In this document: in pieces, positions 27,045 through 36,112 of the stretch
How the letters are laid out: each line of letters starts with the position of its first letter
Numbering within the stretch: the first letter of the stretch is position 1
Source of the DNA: Brevundimonas lutea
Lineage (GTDB): Bacteria > Pseudomonadota > Alphaproteobacteria > Caulobacterales > Caulobacteraceae
Length of the DNA: 64,000 nt
Reading direction: 5' to 3'
Assembly (NCBI RefSeq): GCF_003704105.1
Contig: NZ_QUOQ01000004.1
Span: 464,286 to 528,285, forward strand
Notes under the pieces: model-generated
Databases searched by the model: none
What the model was told of the DNA's origin: nothing
Seen by the model: only the letters and a program-made list of their open reading frames with translations
Made by a program: the position numbers and the translations under genes

Positions 27045-27911
27045 ATGGCCCGTCTCGCGATCCTTACCCCCGACCCCACCGATCCGTCCTACGCCAGCCA
27101 TTGGCCGGGCGTGGTGGAGCGCCTGACCGCGCCCCTGGCCGCCGACGGGCATGAGGTGACGGCCGCGCCGTGGACGGATCATGTCGAGGACGCTTCGGGT
27201 CTGGAGGGGTTCGATCTGATCCTGCCGCTGGTGGTCTGGGGCTATCACCGCGAGCACGTGCAGTGGCGGGCGGCCTGCGAGACCTGGCAGCGCGCCGGTC
27301 TGCCCGTGGCCAACCCGCCGTCGGTGCTCAACTGGAATTCGGACAAGAGCTATCTCGGCCGGCTGGCGGAGGCGGGCGTGGCCATTCCTCAGACCCTTTT
27401 CGTCGATCGGGTCGATGCGGCGGCGGTCGAGGCGGCGCTGGCCCAGTTCGGCGCGCCGGTGATCGTCAAGCCCGTCGTCTCCGGCGGCGCCTGGCGGACG
27501 CTTAAGCTGTCGTCGGCCCGTGAGCTGATCGACGGGCCCCAGGAACGGGCGATGATTCAACCCTATCTTCCCGCCATCGAACAGGGCGAGCTGTCGCTGC
27601 TGTGGTTCGGCGGGCGGCTGAGCCACGCCGTGAGGAAGCGCCCCGCCGCAGGCGATTTCCGCATCCAGGTCCAGTACGGCGGACTCTATGAAGCTGTCGA
27701 AGCGCCCAACGGGGCTGTGGCCCTGGCCGAGCAGGTGCTGGGCGCGATCGAGGAGGATCTGCTCTACGCCCGCATCGACATGGTCGAGGACGCCGAGCAC
27801 GGCTGGCTGCTGATGGAGGCCGAGCTGATCGAACCGGACTTCTACCTCGGCCAGGCCCCAGACGGCGGCGCCGCCTTCGCCGAGGCCGTGGCTCGGCGAC
27901 TGGCGGGCTAG
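27045..27911 (+). CDS. ATP-grasp ligase, DcsG-like
   Basis: 288 residues. ATP-grasp fold: N-terminal RLAILTPDPTD, LPLVVWGYHREHVQW, ANPPSVLNWNSDKSYL, then VIVKPVVSGGAWRT (ATP lysine), a central basic strand and LLMEAELIEPDFYLG with the metal-binding Glu. The best resemblance is to the family around O-ureido-D-serine cyclo-ligase (DcsG) and glutathione synthetase-like proteins, but no cycloserine genes are present; substrate unknown. Stop meets the acetyltransferase stop with a 4-nt overlap. Confidence 0.75.
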   Translation: MARLAILTPDPTDPSYASHWPGVVERLTAPLAADGHEVTAAPWTDHVEDASGLEGFDLILPLVVWGYHREHVQWRAACETWQRAGLPVANPPSVLNWNSDKSYLGRLAEAGVAIPQTLFVDRVDAAAVEAALAQFGAPVIVKPVVSGGAWRTLKLSSARELIDGPQERAMIQPYLPAIEQGELSLLWFGGRLSHAVRKRPAAGDFRIQVQYGGLYEAVEAPNGAVALAEQVLGAIEEDLLYARIDMVEDAEHGWLLMEAELIEPDFYLGQAPDGGAAFAEAVARRLAG

Positions 27912-28459
27912 GTGCGCACCCGCGCGGGATTGCCCAGGGCCGTCGCGCCGGCGGGCACATCGCGCGTCACCACCGCCCCGGCGCCGATCAGGGCGTCATC
28001 GCCGATGGTCACGCCCGGCAGGAGGATCGCCCCCGCGCCGATCCAGACGTTCCGGCCAATGATGATGGGGCGGCCGAACTCCAGACCCTGACGGCGCTGC
28101 TCGGGATCACGCGGGTGGTCGGCGGTCATGATCTGCACCGCCGGACCGATCTGGGTCTGGTCGCCGATGGTGACGGTCGCGACGTCCAGCACCACGCAGT
28201 TGAAGTTCATGAACACCCCGTCGCCGAGGGTGATGTTGGACCCGTAGTCGCAGAAGAAGGGCGGCCGGATCACCGCGCCCCGGCCCACGCCCGCGAACAG
28301 TTCGGACAGCAAGGCGCGGCGCGCCTCGACCGGCACGGCCTGGGCCGCGTTGTAGCGATCCATCCATTGCTTCGCCCGCCAGGCGTCGGCCGTGAGCTCC
28401 GGATCGCCGGGGTCGTAGAAGTCGCCGGCCAGCATCTTCTGCTTCTCGGTCAGGCTCAT
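27908..28459 (-). CDS. maltose/sugar O-acetyltransferase (LbH fold)
   Basis: 183 residues. N-terminal Mac domain (MLAGDFYDPGDPEL, MDRYNAAQA), then hexapeptide repeats forming a left-handed beta-helix (ITLGDGVFMNFNCVVLD, VTIGDQTQIGP, VWIGAGAILLPGVTIGD). Catalytic His in MTADHPRDPEQR. Transfers acetyl from acetyl-CoA to a sugar such as maltose, galactoside or Nod factor. Its start overlaps the nth stop by 4 nt, so they form an operon. Confidence 0.9.
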   Translation of the reverse strand: MSLTEKQKMLAGDFYDPGDPELTADAWRAKQWMDRYNAAQAVPVEARRALLSELFAGVGRGAVIRPPFFCDYGSNITLGDGVFMNFNCVVLDVATVTIGDQTQIGPAVQIMTADHPRDPEQRRQGLEFGRPIIIGRNVWIGAGAILLPGVTIGDDALIGAGAVVTRDVPAGATALGNPARVRT

Positions 28460-29133
28460 CGGCTCAGTCCTTCGGCCACCAGCCCGGCGCGTGACGGGCA
28501 CAGGTCTGAAATCACACACCCCGCGCAGTTGGGCCTGCGCGCCGTGCAGGTGTAGCGACCATGCAGGATCAGCCAGTGATGCGCCTTGGGCAGCCATTTC
28601 TTCGGCACGATCTGGTGCAGCTGGGCCTCGACCTTGTCGGGCGTATTGGCGTTGGCGAGCGACAGGCGGTGGGAGACGCGAAACACATGGGTGTCGACGG
28701 CGATGGCCGGCTCGATGCCCAGTTCGTTCAGCACCACGCTGGCGGTCTTTCGTCCCACGCCGGGCAGGGCCTGCAGCGCCTCCCGGCTCAGGGGAACGAC
28801 GCCGCCGTGCCGCTCGACGATGAGGCGGCTGAGCGCGATGACGTTCCTGGCCTTGTTTCGATAGAGGCCGATGGAGGCGATGTAGGGCGTCAGGCCCGCC
28901 TCGCCGAGCGCCAGCATCTTTTCGGGCGTGTCGGCGACGGCGAACAGCCGGTCGGTCGCCTTGTTGACCGAGACGTCGGTGGCCTGGGCCGATAGGGCGA
29001 CGGCGACCACCAGGGTGAAGGGGTCCTGAAACCTGAGCTCGGTCTTCGGCTCGGGCATGACCCCCGACAGACGCGCGAAGATGGCCTCGACCCGCGCCTT
29101 CACAGGCGGCCAGCGGAACCCGGGCGGCCTCAT
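28456..29133 (-). CDS. nth: endonuclease III
   Basis: 225 residues. DNA glycosylase/AP lyase for oxidised pyrimidines. The helix-hairpin-helix holds Lys129 (ALPGVGRKTA) and Asp147 (AVDTHVFRV) as catalytic pair. The [4Fe-4S] loop is intact: Cys196-x6-Cys203-x2-Cys206-x5-Cys212. N-terminal Pro/Arg leader (MRPPGFRWPP) is slightly longer than E. coli Nth. Coupled to the acetyltransferase gene. Confidence 0.95.
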   Translation of the reverse strand: MRPPGFRWPPVKARVEAIFARLSGVMPEPKTELRFQDPFTLVVAVALSAQATDVSVNKATDRLFAVADTPEKMLALGEAGLTPYIASIGLYRNKARNVIALSRLIVERHGGVVPLSREALQALPGVGRKTASVVLNELGIEPAIAVDTHVFRVSHRLSLANANTPDKVEAQLHQIVPKKWLPKAHHWLILHGRYTCTARRPNCAGCVISDLCPSRAGLVAEGLSR

Positions 29134-29235
29134 GACGGCAGGGGAGCGGAGATAGAGATGCGAAAAGGGATCGCCATCACGCCTGATTAGCGAGGCGGCG
29201 GCGGCGTGTCTTCCCGTCGAGCCCTTCGGCGCGGC

Positions 29236-29448
29236 TTACAGCGACTTGCGGATGATCCGGGCCGCGGCCTCGAGATCGTCAGCGATCTCCTTGGCGCGGT
29301 GGCCGCCGATATTGATGGCCTTGGGCTCTTTGGTCGTGGGCGAGACGAGCACGAGCTGAAAAACCGGCATGTCCGCCTTTTCGCTCAATCCCTGGTGCAC
29401 GCGCAGCCATTTGCTTTTGAAGAGGTTCTGCTTGCCGACCAGCGCCAT
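29236..29448 (-). CDS. small conserved hypothetical protein
   Basis: 70 residues, no signal or membrane helix. Starts MALVGKQNLFKSKWLRV; ends with a basic/acidic helix (HRAKEIADDLEAAARII). Pattern of beta strands then one helix (FQLVLVSPTT, KAINIGG) suggests a small alpha/beta fold. Codon pattern is coding-like and it fills the gap between nth and the big kinase gene. Function unknown; no family recognised. Confidence 0.6.
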   Translation of the reverse strand: MALVGKQNLFKSKWLRVHQGLSEKADMPVFQLVLVSPTTKEPKAINIGGHRAKEIADDLEAAARIIRKSL

Positions 29449-29574
29449 GGAGATCCCCGAAAACGTCCGTACGGGGCCTTTGGAGCGGCGGCATGATCAA
29501 CGCAACATTAAAGTGCGACGATCCGTCTCAAAAGAGAGATTTAACGAAATAACCGCCTGAAAGACCGACATTTT

Positions 29575-32500
29575 TCACGCTGCAGTCGCAATACGCCGTT
29601 CTTTCAACTCAGAAACAGCGCCCGGCTTGGCGAAATAATAGCCCTGCAGATAGTGCGCGCCGGCGATGCGCAGGAAATCAGCCTGGGCCGCCGTCTCCAC
29701 GCCCTCACAGACCACCTTCATGCCCAGCGCCCGGCCGACGCCGATGACGGCGTGGATGATCGAGGCCGAGGCCACGTCGTCGGTGCAGTGATCGACGAAA
29801 CTGCGGTCGATCTTGAGCGTGGTGAAGCGGAGCTCCTTCAACGCATGCAGGCTTGTGAAGCCGGCGCCGAAATCGTCCAGCGCCACATTGACCCCAGCGG
29901 CGCGCAGGGTGTCGACCGTGTGGCGTGCGGCCTCGACGTCCAGCATGGCCGTCTCGGTCACCTCGACCTCCAGCCGGCGCCGGTCGAAGCCCAGGCGCTC
30001 GCAGATGGCCACCACCCGGTCGGCGAAACCGGGCATCTGGAACTCCGACGCCGAGGCGTTCACGCCCACGATCAGACCCGGGATATCGGCGCAGTCGCGC
30101 ATGGCGGTTTCCAGCGCGAAGTCGGTGATCCGGGCGATCTCCCCGGCCGCCTCGACCTGGGGGATGAAGTTGTCGGGCGAGACGCGTCCGCGCTCGGGAT
30201 GTTCCCAGCGGATCAGGGCCTCGGCCTTGGGCGTGGTCGCGCCGGTGCGATCGACCAGCGGCTGATAGACCAGGTGGAACTCGCCCCGCTCCAGGCCGCG
30301 CAGGACATCCGCCACCAGCGGGTCGGCCTTCGGTTCGATCTCGACCGGAATGGCGACCGGTTCGGCGCTCGGCTGGCGGTCCAGCGCCTTCAGGGTGCGC
30401 GCCAGGGCCTCGGCGATATCCTGTAGAGCGCGCGCGTCGACCGCCGCTCCGGCCCGAGCGTCGTGCTCAAGCGTGGCGGCGCGGTCCGATACCGCCCTGG
30501 CGCCCAGGCTGAGGCTGATCGACTTCAGGGCGTGGGCGGCGCGCGACAGGGCTTCGGCGTCGCCGTCGGCATGGGCCTGGACCGCCTCGGCCATGCGGCG
30601 TGGGGCGTTGTCGCGATACAGCGCCTCGATCCGCGACACGAAGTCCGGATTGCCGCCCGCGGCCATGGCGGCCAGATCGGCCTGGGTCTTGGCGTCGAAC
30701 AGGGTTTCGTCGAGCGTGGGCGCCGGTGACGCCGCCTCGCTCTTCGGCCCTCCGGCCACCGCCGCCGCGGCGACCGGGGTCGCGGCCTTGTCCGGACAGG
30801 CGTCCTGCAGAGCGCCGATCAGGTCGGCCAGGGTGAAGGGTTTGTGGATCACGCCGTCCATGTCGGCCTCGCGCCAGGCCTGGGCGGCGGCGCCGACGAC
30901 ATGGGCGGTCAGGGCGACAACGCGGGTGCGCGGGCGACCGGTCTCGGCCTCCTCGGCGCGGATTCGGCGTGTGGCCTCGAACCCGTCCATGCCCGGCATG
31001 GAGCCGTCCATCAGCACAAGGTCGAAGTCCTGTACGCGGACGGCGTCGATGGCCTCCTGGCCGCCCTCGACCAGCATGGGCGTTATTTCCAACAGGGCCA
31101 GGGCCTCTGCGGCGACCTCGCGGTTCACTTCGGCGTCGTCGACCACCAGCACCCGGGCCGAGGGGAAGGCGATGCCGCCCGTCGCGGGTCCGCCTGCAGC
31201 CATCTCCAGATGCGGCGTCTCGCCCCGGGCCAGCTGACCGATCACCTGGGCGAGGTCGGAACGGCGCAGCGGTCGCACCAGCGCCGTGGCGGCCTTAGCC
31301 GGGATCGGCGCCGCCTCGGCCTCGGCATCGGTGGCGCAGACCAGCACGGTGCGGTCTGCCGAGACACCCTCGGTGACGCCCAGGGCGGCGTCGGCCTGCC
31401 CGGCCGTCGCGGGCGCGACGCCCCAGGCGGCAAGATAGCGTTTGGCGGCATGCGCGGTCAGCGGCGGCAGGCCCGACAGCGCGAGCCGCACGCTGGCGAG
31501 CTGCGGCGGCTCCAACAGCTCGGCGCCTTCGGCCAGAAGCGGCGCCGTGAAGGCGAACATCGACCCCTTGCCGACCGTGGACGCCAGTTTCCACTCCCCG
31601 TCCATCGCCTTGACCAGCCGGTCACAGATGGCCAGGCCAAGCCCCGTGCCGCCGTGTTTGCGGGTGGTGGTCTGGTCGGCCTGGGAGAAGGCTTCGAACA
31701 GCTTGGGCAGGACGTCGGGCGCGATTCCTGGTCCGGTGTCGCGCACCCCGATGAGGATATGACGCGCGCGTTCGGGATCGGGCCTGACCTCGATCAGCAC
31801 GCCGCCGGTCTCTGTGAACTTGATGGCGTTGTTGACCAGGTTGGAGATCACCTGGCGCAGTCGGGTCGGGTCGGTCGCGGCGTCCGGGAGGCGCGGATCG
31901 ACGAACACGGCCAGGTCCAGCCCCTTCTGATACGCCTTTTCGTGGAACAGGCCGGCGACGTCCTCGGCGATCTCGGCCAGGTCGCAGTCGATGGTCTCCA
32001 GATCCATCTTGCCCGCCTCGACCTTTGAGAAGTCGAGGATGTCGTTGATGATCGAGAGCAGGCTGCGGCCCGACTTGGCGATGACGTCCGCATAGCGCCT
32101 CTGCCGCCCCGGCAGATCCGATGCGGCGAGCAGTTCGCTCAGCGCCAGGATGCCGTTCATCGGCGTGCGGATCTCGTGGCTCATCACCGCCAGGAAGTCG
32201 GACTTGGCGGCATTGGCCTGTTCGGCGGCGTCGCGCGCGACCGACAGCTCCCGCGTGCGGTCGGCAACGGTCTGCTCCAGTCCGGCGACATGGGCCTCGA
32301 TCGCCGCGTCGCGCTCGCGGATGGAGGCCAGCATGCCGTTGACGCCTTCGACCAGGGCGCCGACCTCGCCCTCGGCCTCGACTTTTGCGTCCTGCGAATA
32401 GTCCTGCCGCCGGCCCATGTCGGTGACCGCGCCGGCCAGCGAGACGATCGGCGTGGCGATCTTGCGGCTCATGCGCAGCGCGATCAGCAGGCCGGCCAGG

Positions 32501-33030
32501 GTGGCGATGCCCGCGCCCAAGAGGCTGGCCCAGATCGCCGCCAGCACCCGCGCCTGAAGCTGGGGCGTCTCGGCAAACAGGGTGATCCGCCCCACCGCCC
32601 GGTCACCGACCACCACCGGCTCGACAACCTGGATCGAGCCGGAGGTCAGGCTGTCCCACAGGCTGACGTTGTCCCCGCCCGTCACGCTGGCGTCGGTCAG
32701 CAACCGTGCGCCGCCGCCGATCTCGGCCAGGGTGCGGCCGTCCTTCTGATCCAGGCGACCATAGTTGACCTCGGGCATCTGGCCGATGGACCGCAGCGCC
32801 CGGAAGGCGCCGGCGGAATCCCGCGCCTCGACCGACTCCGCCGACAGAGCCGCGATCACGCGCGCCGTCTGGGCGAGGCGCTGGGTCTCCGCCGCCGCCT
32901 GACGGCGCGCGTCGGTCCAGGCGACGCTGATGGAGGTGATCAGGAAGGCCGCGCCCAAGGCGGCCAGGACGAGGCCCACAAGACGACGGCCGATCGATCC
33001 CTTCCGGAAGCTGATGTTCTCGCGCACCAC
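29575..33030 (-). CDS. hybrid histidine kinase with receiver, HPt and EAL domains
   Basis: 1151 residues. Order: helix 17-38, periplasmic region, helix ~160-187, HAMP (~190-240), kinase with His285 (VMSHEIRTPMNG), N-box (NLVNNAIKF ~400), G1 DTGPGIAP, G2 GTGLGLAI; a degenerate receiver-like segment ~510-600 lacking the Asp; a true receiver with Asp675 (LVLMDGSMPG) and Lys730; an HPt with His833 (AAHALKSIS); and a C-terminal EAL c-di-GMP phosphodiesterase. EAL catalytic residues are present: Glu937 (AEALIRW), Asn991, Glu1023/Glu1026 (EVTE), Asp1052/1053 (DDFGAG), Lys1073, Glu1109. So a phosphorelay may control c-di-GMP breakdown within one protein. Start is GTG; tandem GTG codons at 33030 and 33027. 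Confidence 0.92.
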   Translation of the reverse strand: MVRENISFRKGSIGRRLVGLVLAALGAAFLITSISVAWTDARRQAAAETQRLAQTARVIAALSAESVEARDSAGAFRALRSIGQMPEVNYGRLDQKDGRTLAEIGGGARLLTDASVTGGDNVSLWDSLTSGSIQVVEPVVVGDRAVGRITLFAETPQLQARVLAAIWASLLGAGIATLAGLLIALRMSRKIATPIVSLAGAVTDMGRRQDYSQDAKVEAEGEVGALVEGVNGMLASIRERDAAIEAHVAGLEQTVADRTRELSVARDAAEQANAAKSDFLAVMSHEIRTPMNGILALSELLAASDLPGRQRRYADVIAKSGRSLLSIINDILDFSKVEAGKMDLETIDCDLAEIAEDVAGLFHEKAYQKGLDLAVFVDPRLPDAATDPTRLRQVISNLVNNAIKFTETGGVLIEVRPDPERARHILIGVRDTGPGIAPDVLPKLFEAFSQADQTTTRKHGGTGLGLAICDRLVKAMDGEWKLASTVGKGSMFAFTAPLLAEGAELLEPPQLASVRLALSGLPPLTAHAAKRYLAAWGVAPATAGQADAALGVTEGVSADRTVLVCATDAEAEAAPIPAKAATALVRPLRRSDLAQVIGQLARGETPHLEMAAGGPATGGIAFPSARVLVVDDAEVNREVAAEALALLEITPMLVEGGQEAIDAVRVQDFDLVLMDGSMPGMDGFEATRRIRAEEAETGRPRTRVVALTAHVVGAAAQAWREADMDGVIHKPFTLADLIGALQDACPDKAATPVAAAAVAGGPKSEAASPAPTLDETLFDAKTQADLAAMAAGGNPDFVSRIEALYRDNAPRRMAEAVQAHADGDAEALSRAAHALKSISLSLGARAVSDRAATLEHDARAGAAVDARALQDIAEALARTLKALDRQPSAEPVAIPVEIEPKADPLVADVLRGLERGEFHLVYQPLVDRTGATTPKAEALIRWEHPERGRVSPDNFIPQVEAAGEIARITDFALETAMRDCADIPGLIVGVNASASEFQMPGFADRVVAICERLGFDRRRLEVEVTETAMLDVEAARHTVDTLRAAGVNVALDDFGAGFTSLHALKELRFTTLKIDRSFVDHCTDDVASASIIHAVIGVGRALGMKVVCEGVETAAQADFLRIAGAHYLQGYYFAKPGAVSELKERRIATAA

Positions 33031-33148
33031 AGGCCCTGTTTGGCAGATTTTCTCTCGCTATACGGGCGGTTAATGACCTTCCCCTTAAGACGGGAGTCTG
33101 GTTGGGGGACCAGGCCGTGTTCGTTAGTTGGTCCCGAAGGGTTGTGGC

Positions 33149-33613
33149 GTGAACGAGTTCTTCTACGTGCTCGACGAGAAGGCCCGTCTGCTGTTCGTCG
33201 ACGACGACCCGATCCTGCGCGAGTTCGCGCGGGTCAATCTGGCGTCGGAAAGCTGCGACGTGGAGGTCGCCGCCGACGGCGTTGAGGCGCTGGAGCGGAT
33301 CGCCGAGCAGCCGTTCGACCTCCTGCTGGTCGATCTCGAAATGCCGCGCATGGATGGATTTGAGCTGCTTGGCCGGCTGCGCGAAGACCCCCGCACCGCC
33401 CATCTCCCCGTGGTCGTCGAAACCGGTCGGGAAGACGTGACCGCCATCGACCGCGCCTTTCGCATGGGCGCCACCTCCTTCGTATCCAAGCCGCTGAACT
33501 GGCGCCTGCTGACCTATCAGCTGCGTTTCGTTCTGCGGGCGGCCCGGGCCGAATCGCTGGTGAGACGCGCCGCCGAGGCGGTGCGCGCCGAACGCGCCAA
33601 CCTCCGACAATGA
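33149..33613 (+). CDS. single-domain response regulator
   Basis: 154 residues, one receiver domain (about 12-125) with a short helical tail. Acidic pocket Asp18-Asp20 (LLFVDDDPILRE), phospho-acceptor Asp62 (LLVDLEMPRMDG), switch Thr in VVVETGRED and Lys114 (FVSKPLN). No output domain, so it acts by protein contact, like CheY or DivK types. GTG start follows a GAAGGG site. Its stop overlaps the TadG-like gene start by 4 nt; the hybrid kinase is divergent just upstream and is a natural phosphodonor candidate. Confidence 0.9.
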   Translation: MNEFFYVLDEKARLLFVDDDPILREFARVNLASESCDVEVAADGVEALERIAEQPFDLLLVDLEMPRMDGFELLGRLREDPRTAHLPVVVETGREDVTAIDRAFRMGATSFVSKPLNWRLLTYQLRFVLRAARAESLVRRAAEAVRAERANLRQ

Positions 33614-35016
33614 GGATCGTTTCCCGCTTCGTCCGGGATGAACGGGGCGTCATCGCCCTGAAGTTCGCCCTGGCCGTGCCGGCGGTGGCGTTGCTGGCCG
33701 TCGGCGCCGTCGATCTCCGGGCCGTGGCGGCCGACCGCGCGGCCTTCCAGACCGTGGCCGAAGCCGCCGCCCTGGCCGGCGCCCGCGAGCTCGGCATGGC
33801 GGTGGACAGCAAGGCGCCGGCCGCCCGCGCGGAGTCCTGGGCCAAGGGTCAGCTGACGCAGCTGACCGATCACCCTGACGCCGTGGTCAAGGCCGAGGTC
33901 ATCGAACTGCCCACTCGCCAGCGGGCCATCAAGGTCAGCGTCGAGGGGCGGCGCCTGTCCTTCTTCGGCAACATGCTGCCGCCCGGCGGATGGCGGATCC
34001 ATGCCGACGCCACGGCCGCGTCCGTTTCCACCATGCCGCTGTGCATCCTCGCCCACAGTCCTGACGCCGGAGCGGTCCTGCGCATGAAGGGCCTGTCCAA
34101 GGTCGACGCCCAGGGCTGTCTGATCCATTCCAATTCGGACATCCGCGTCGATCTCCTGGCGCGCATGTCCACCGGCGCCGCCCAAGCCGTGGGTCGGACC
34201 CAGGGCTCAATCATCAAGGCCGCGCACTCCGGCGCCCCGCCGATGGACGACCCCTATGTCGGCATCGATTTCTCGCCGCCAACCCCCTGCCCCAGGGATC
34301 CCAAGCCGACCGAGATCAAAGCCAACACGACCCTGCAGCCCGGTGTCCACTGCGGCGACATCGAGGTATCGGGCAAGACGACCCTGACTTTGGCGCCGGG
34401 CGACCACTGGTTCGTCGACGGCATGCTGACCATGATCGGCGACAGCCGGCTGCTCGGGACCGATGTCGCCCTGGTGTTCGATGACGCGGCCTTCGAATTC
34501 GGCGGCAATGCCAAGGTCCAGCTGCAAGGCCGCGAGGACGGAGCTCTGGCCGGGTTCGTCATCGTGGGGCTGAAACCGCCCAGCGGCACCTGGTGCGGCG
34601 TCTCTGACGACGATGACGATGACGACGACGACGACGACGATGACGATGACGACGATGACGATGATGACGATGATGACGATGACGATGATGACGGCGGCGG
34701 TCTGCTGGGCCTGCTCGGGGGCGTCCTCGACCTCGTCGATCTCGACGGCTGCACCCAGGCGACGGGCAGCCTCTTCGTCATGGCCAGCGACAATGTCGAC
34801 GTGCTGGAAGGGGTGGTCTACACCCCGGCCTCGATGTTCGTGGTGACCGGCAAGAACCAGGTCGCCGAGGCCGCCGACTGGACAGTGATGATCGTGCGCA
34901 AGCTGCAGATCGTGGGCTCGCCCACCCTGGTGATCAACGCCGACTACGGCGCCTCGCCCGTGCCGGTGCCCGATGGCGTCGGCGATCGGGTCGGAGCCCT
35001 GCGCCTGATCGACTGA
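33610..35016 (+). CDS. TadG-like protein with 29-residue poly-aspartate tract
   Basis: 468 residues. The N-terminus is TadE/TadG-like: basic start, DERGVIALKFALAVPAVALL membrane/pilin-like helix (~9-32), then FQTVAEAAALAGARELG. The rest is a secreted beta-rich domain. Residues 333-361 are 29 consecutive Asp, flanked by Cys (TWCGVS before; GGGLLGLLGGVLDLVDLDGC after). Mixed GAC and GAT codons encode the tract. The start overlaps the response regulator stop (ATGA). Probable surface or pilus-related protein; the Asp run may bind Ca2+ or other cations. No tad secretion genes are in the window. Confidence 0.8.
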   Translation: MRIVSRFVRDERGVIALKFALAVPAVALLAVGAVDLRAVAADRAAFQTVAEAAALAGARELGMAVDSKAPAARAESWAKGQLTQLTDHPDAVVKAEVIELPTRQRAIKVSVEGRRLSFFGNMLPPGGWRIHADATAASVSTMPLCILAHSPDAGAVLRMKGLSKVDAQGCLIHSNSDIRVDLLARMSTGAAQAVGRTQGSIIKAAHSGAPPMDDPYVGIDFSPPTPCPRDPKPTEIKANTTLQPGVHCGDIEVSGKTTLTLAPGDHWFVDGMLTMIGDSRLLGTDVALVFDDAAFEFGGNAKVQLQGREDGALAGFVIVGLKPPSGTWCGVSDDDDDDDDDDDDDDDDDDDDDDDDDDDDDGGGLLGLLGGVLDLVDLDGCTQATGSLFVMASDNVDVLEGVVYTPASMFVVTGKNQVAEAADWTVMIVRKLQIVGSPTLVINADYGASPVPVPDGVGDRVGALRLID

Positions 35017-35068
35017 GGGAGAGTCCGCCGTTCCCCTGACCGAGCCCCGCCGTCGCCTACGAGCCTGG

Positions 35069-36112
35069 ATGGTCGAATCCGCCCTGCCCCTGTGGGCCGA
35101 GGTCGGGATCGACGCGCGCGGCCGGGCGGTCGAGGCGCTCGATTTCGAGGGTCGGGCGGTCGTTGGCATGCCGCTTCGGTGCCGCGTCCAGGCGCGTCAG
35201 CTCTATGTGCTGTGCGAGGCCCGGCGACGCGGCTGGCGTCGCGGCGGCGCGCTGGCGCGGCGGGCGTTCCAGACCCTGATCGACGACCACCGCCGCGCCG
35301 ACGGACTGTGGCGTCGTACGGTGGACGACGACGGCCGCGTCGTGGATGACGCGCCTGACCTCTACGATCAGGCCTTCGCCCTCTACGCCCTGTCGGCGGC
35401 CTTCCGCGAGCTCGGCGAGGATCGCGCCCGCGACCTGGCGCTGGAGACGCTGGAGGCCATGAGCGTGGCCATGGCGCATCCCGCCGGCGGCTGGGTCGAG
35501 GCGGTCCCCGCCGTGACGCCGCGCCGCCAGAACCCGCACATGCACATGCTGGAGGCCATGCTGGCGTGGAAGGCCCTGGCGCCCGACGCCGTCTTCGCGC
35601 GCACGGCCGAGCGATGCCTGGAGCTGATGCGCACGCGGTTCCGCGCCGACGGAACGGTGCGGGAGTATTTCACCGACGACCTCGCGCTCGACCCCCAGCG
35701 CGGCGCGGTTGTCGAACCGGGCCATCAGATGGAGTGGGCCTGGCTGCTGCTGGAGGCCGGCGCGCCGCGCGCGGAGGCGACGGAACTGGCCACGGCGGCG
35801 ATGGCCTGCGGCCTCGGCTCGCAGGGCCTGTTGGTCCGCGAAGTGACGCCCACGGCCGAGCTGATCGACGGCGGCGAGCGGCTGTGGGCCCAGACCGAGG
35901 CCGTCCGCGCCCTGGACCGGCTGGGCGACGCCGTGGAGGCCGACCGGCTGCTGGCTCGGGTGCTCGACACCCATCTGGCGACCGACACACCCGGACTGTG
36001 GATCGACAGCTTCGACGCCGAGGGGCGGCCGCTGGACGGGCGCGTTCCCGCCTCCAGCCTCTATCACCTGATGACCATGGCCACCGACGTCCTGCCCGAG
36101 GGCGAGGCGTGA
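35069..36112 (+). CDS. AGE family sugar epimerase/isomerase
   Basis: 347 residues. (Alpha/alpha)6 barrel of the N-acylglucosamine 2-epimerase / phosphomannose isomerase-like family: DAPDLYDQAFALYALS, QNPHMHMLEAMLAWKAL, VVEPGHQMEWAWLL (catalytic His), RLWAQTEAVRAL and the late SSLYHLMTM. Interconverts sugars such as mannose and fructose. The upstream in-frame sequence (RRRLRAWM) looks like family N-terminus, so translation may begin a little earlier, perhaps at a CTG at 35036 behind GGGAGAG. Followed by the GmhB-like gene with overlapping stop and start. Confidence 0.82.
   Translation: MVESALPLWAEVGIDARGRAVEALDFEGRAVVGMPLRCRVQARQLYVLCEARRRGWRRGGALARRAFQTLIDDHRRADGLWRRTVDDDGRVVDDAPDLYDQAFALYALSAAFRELGEDRARDLALETLEAMSVAMAHPAGGWVEAVPAVTPRRQNPHMHMLEAMLAWKALAPDAVFARTAERCLELMRTRFRADGTVREYFTDDLALDPQRGAVVEPGHQMEWAWLLLEAGAPRAEATELATAAMACGLGSQGLLVREVTPTAELIDGGERLWAQTEAVRALDRLGDAVEADRLLARVLDTHLATDTPGLWIDSFDAEGRPLDGRVPASSLYHLMTMATDVLPEGEA

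Noticed and set aside
34606..34692. CRISPR or tandem DNA repeat
   Set aside because: It is a 3-bp coding triplet run inside an open frame with mixed synonymous codons, not a spacer array.
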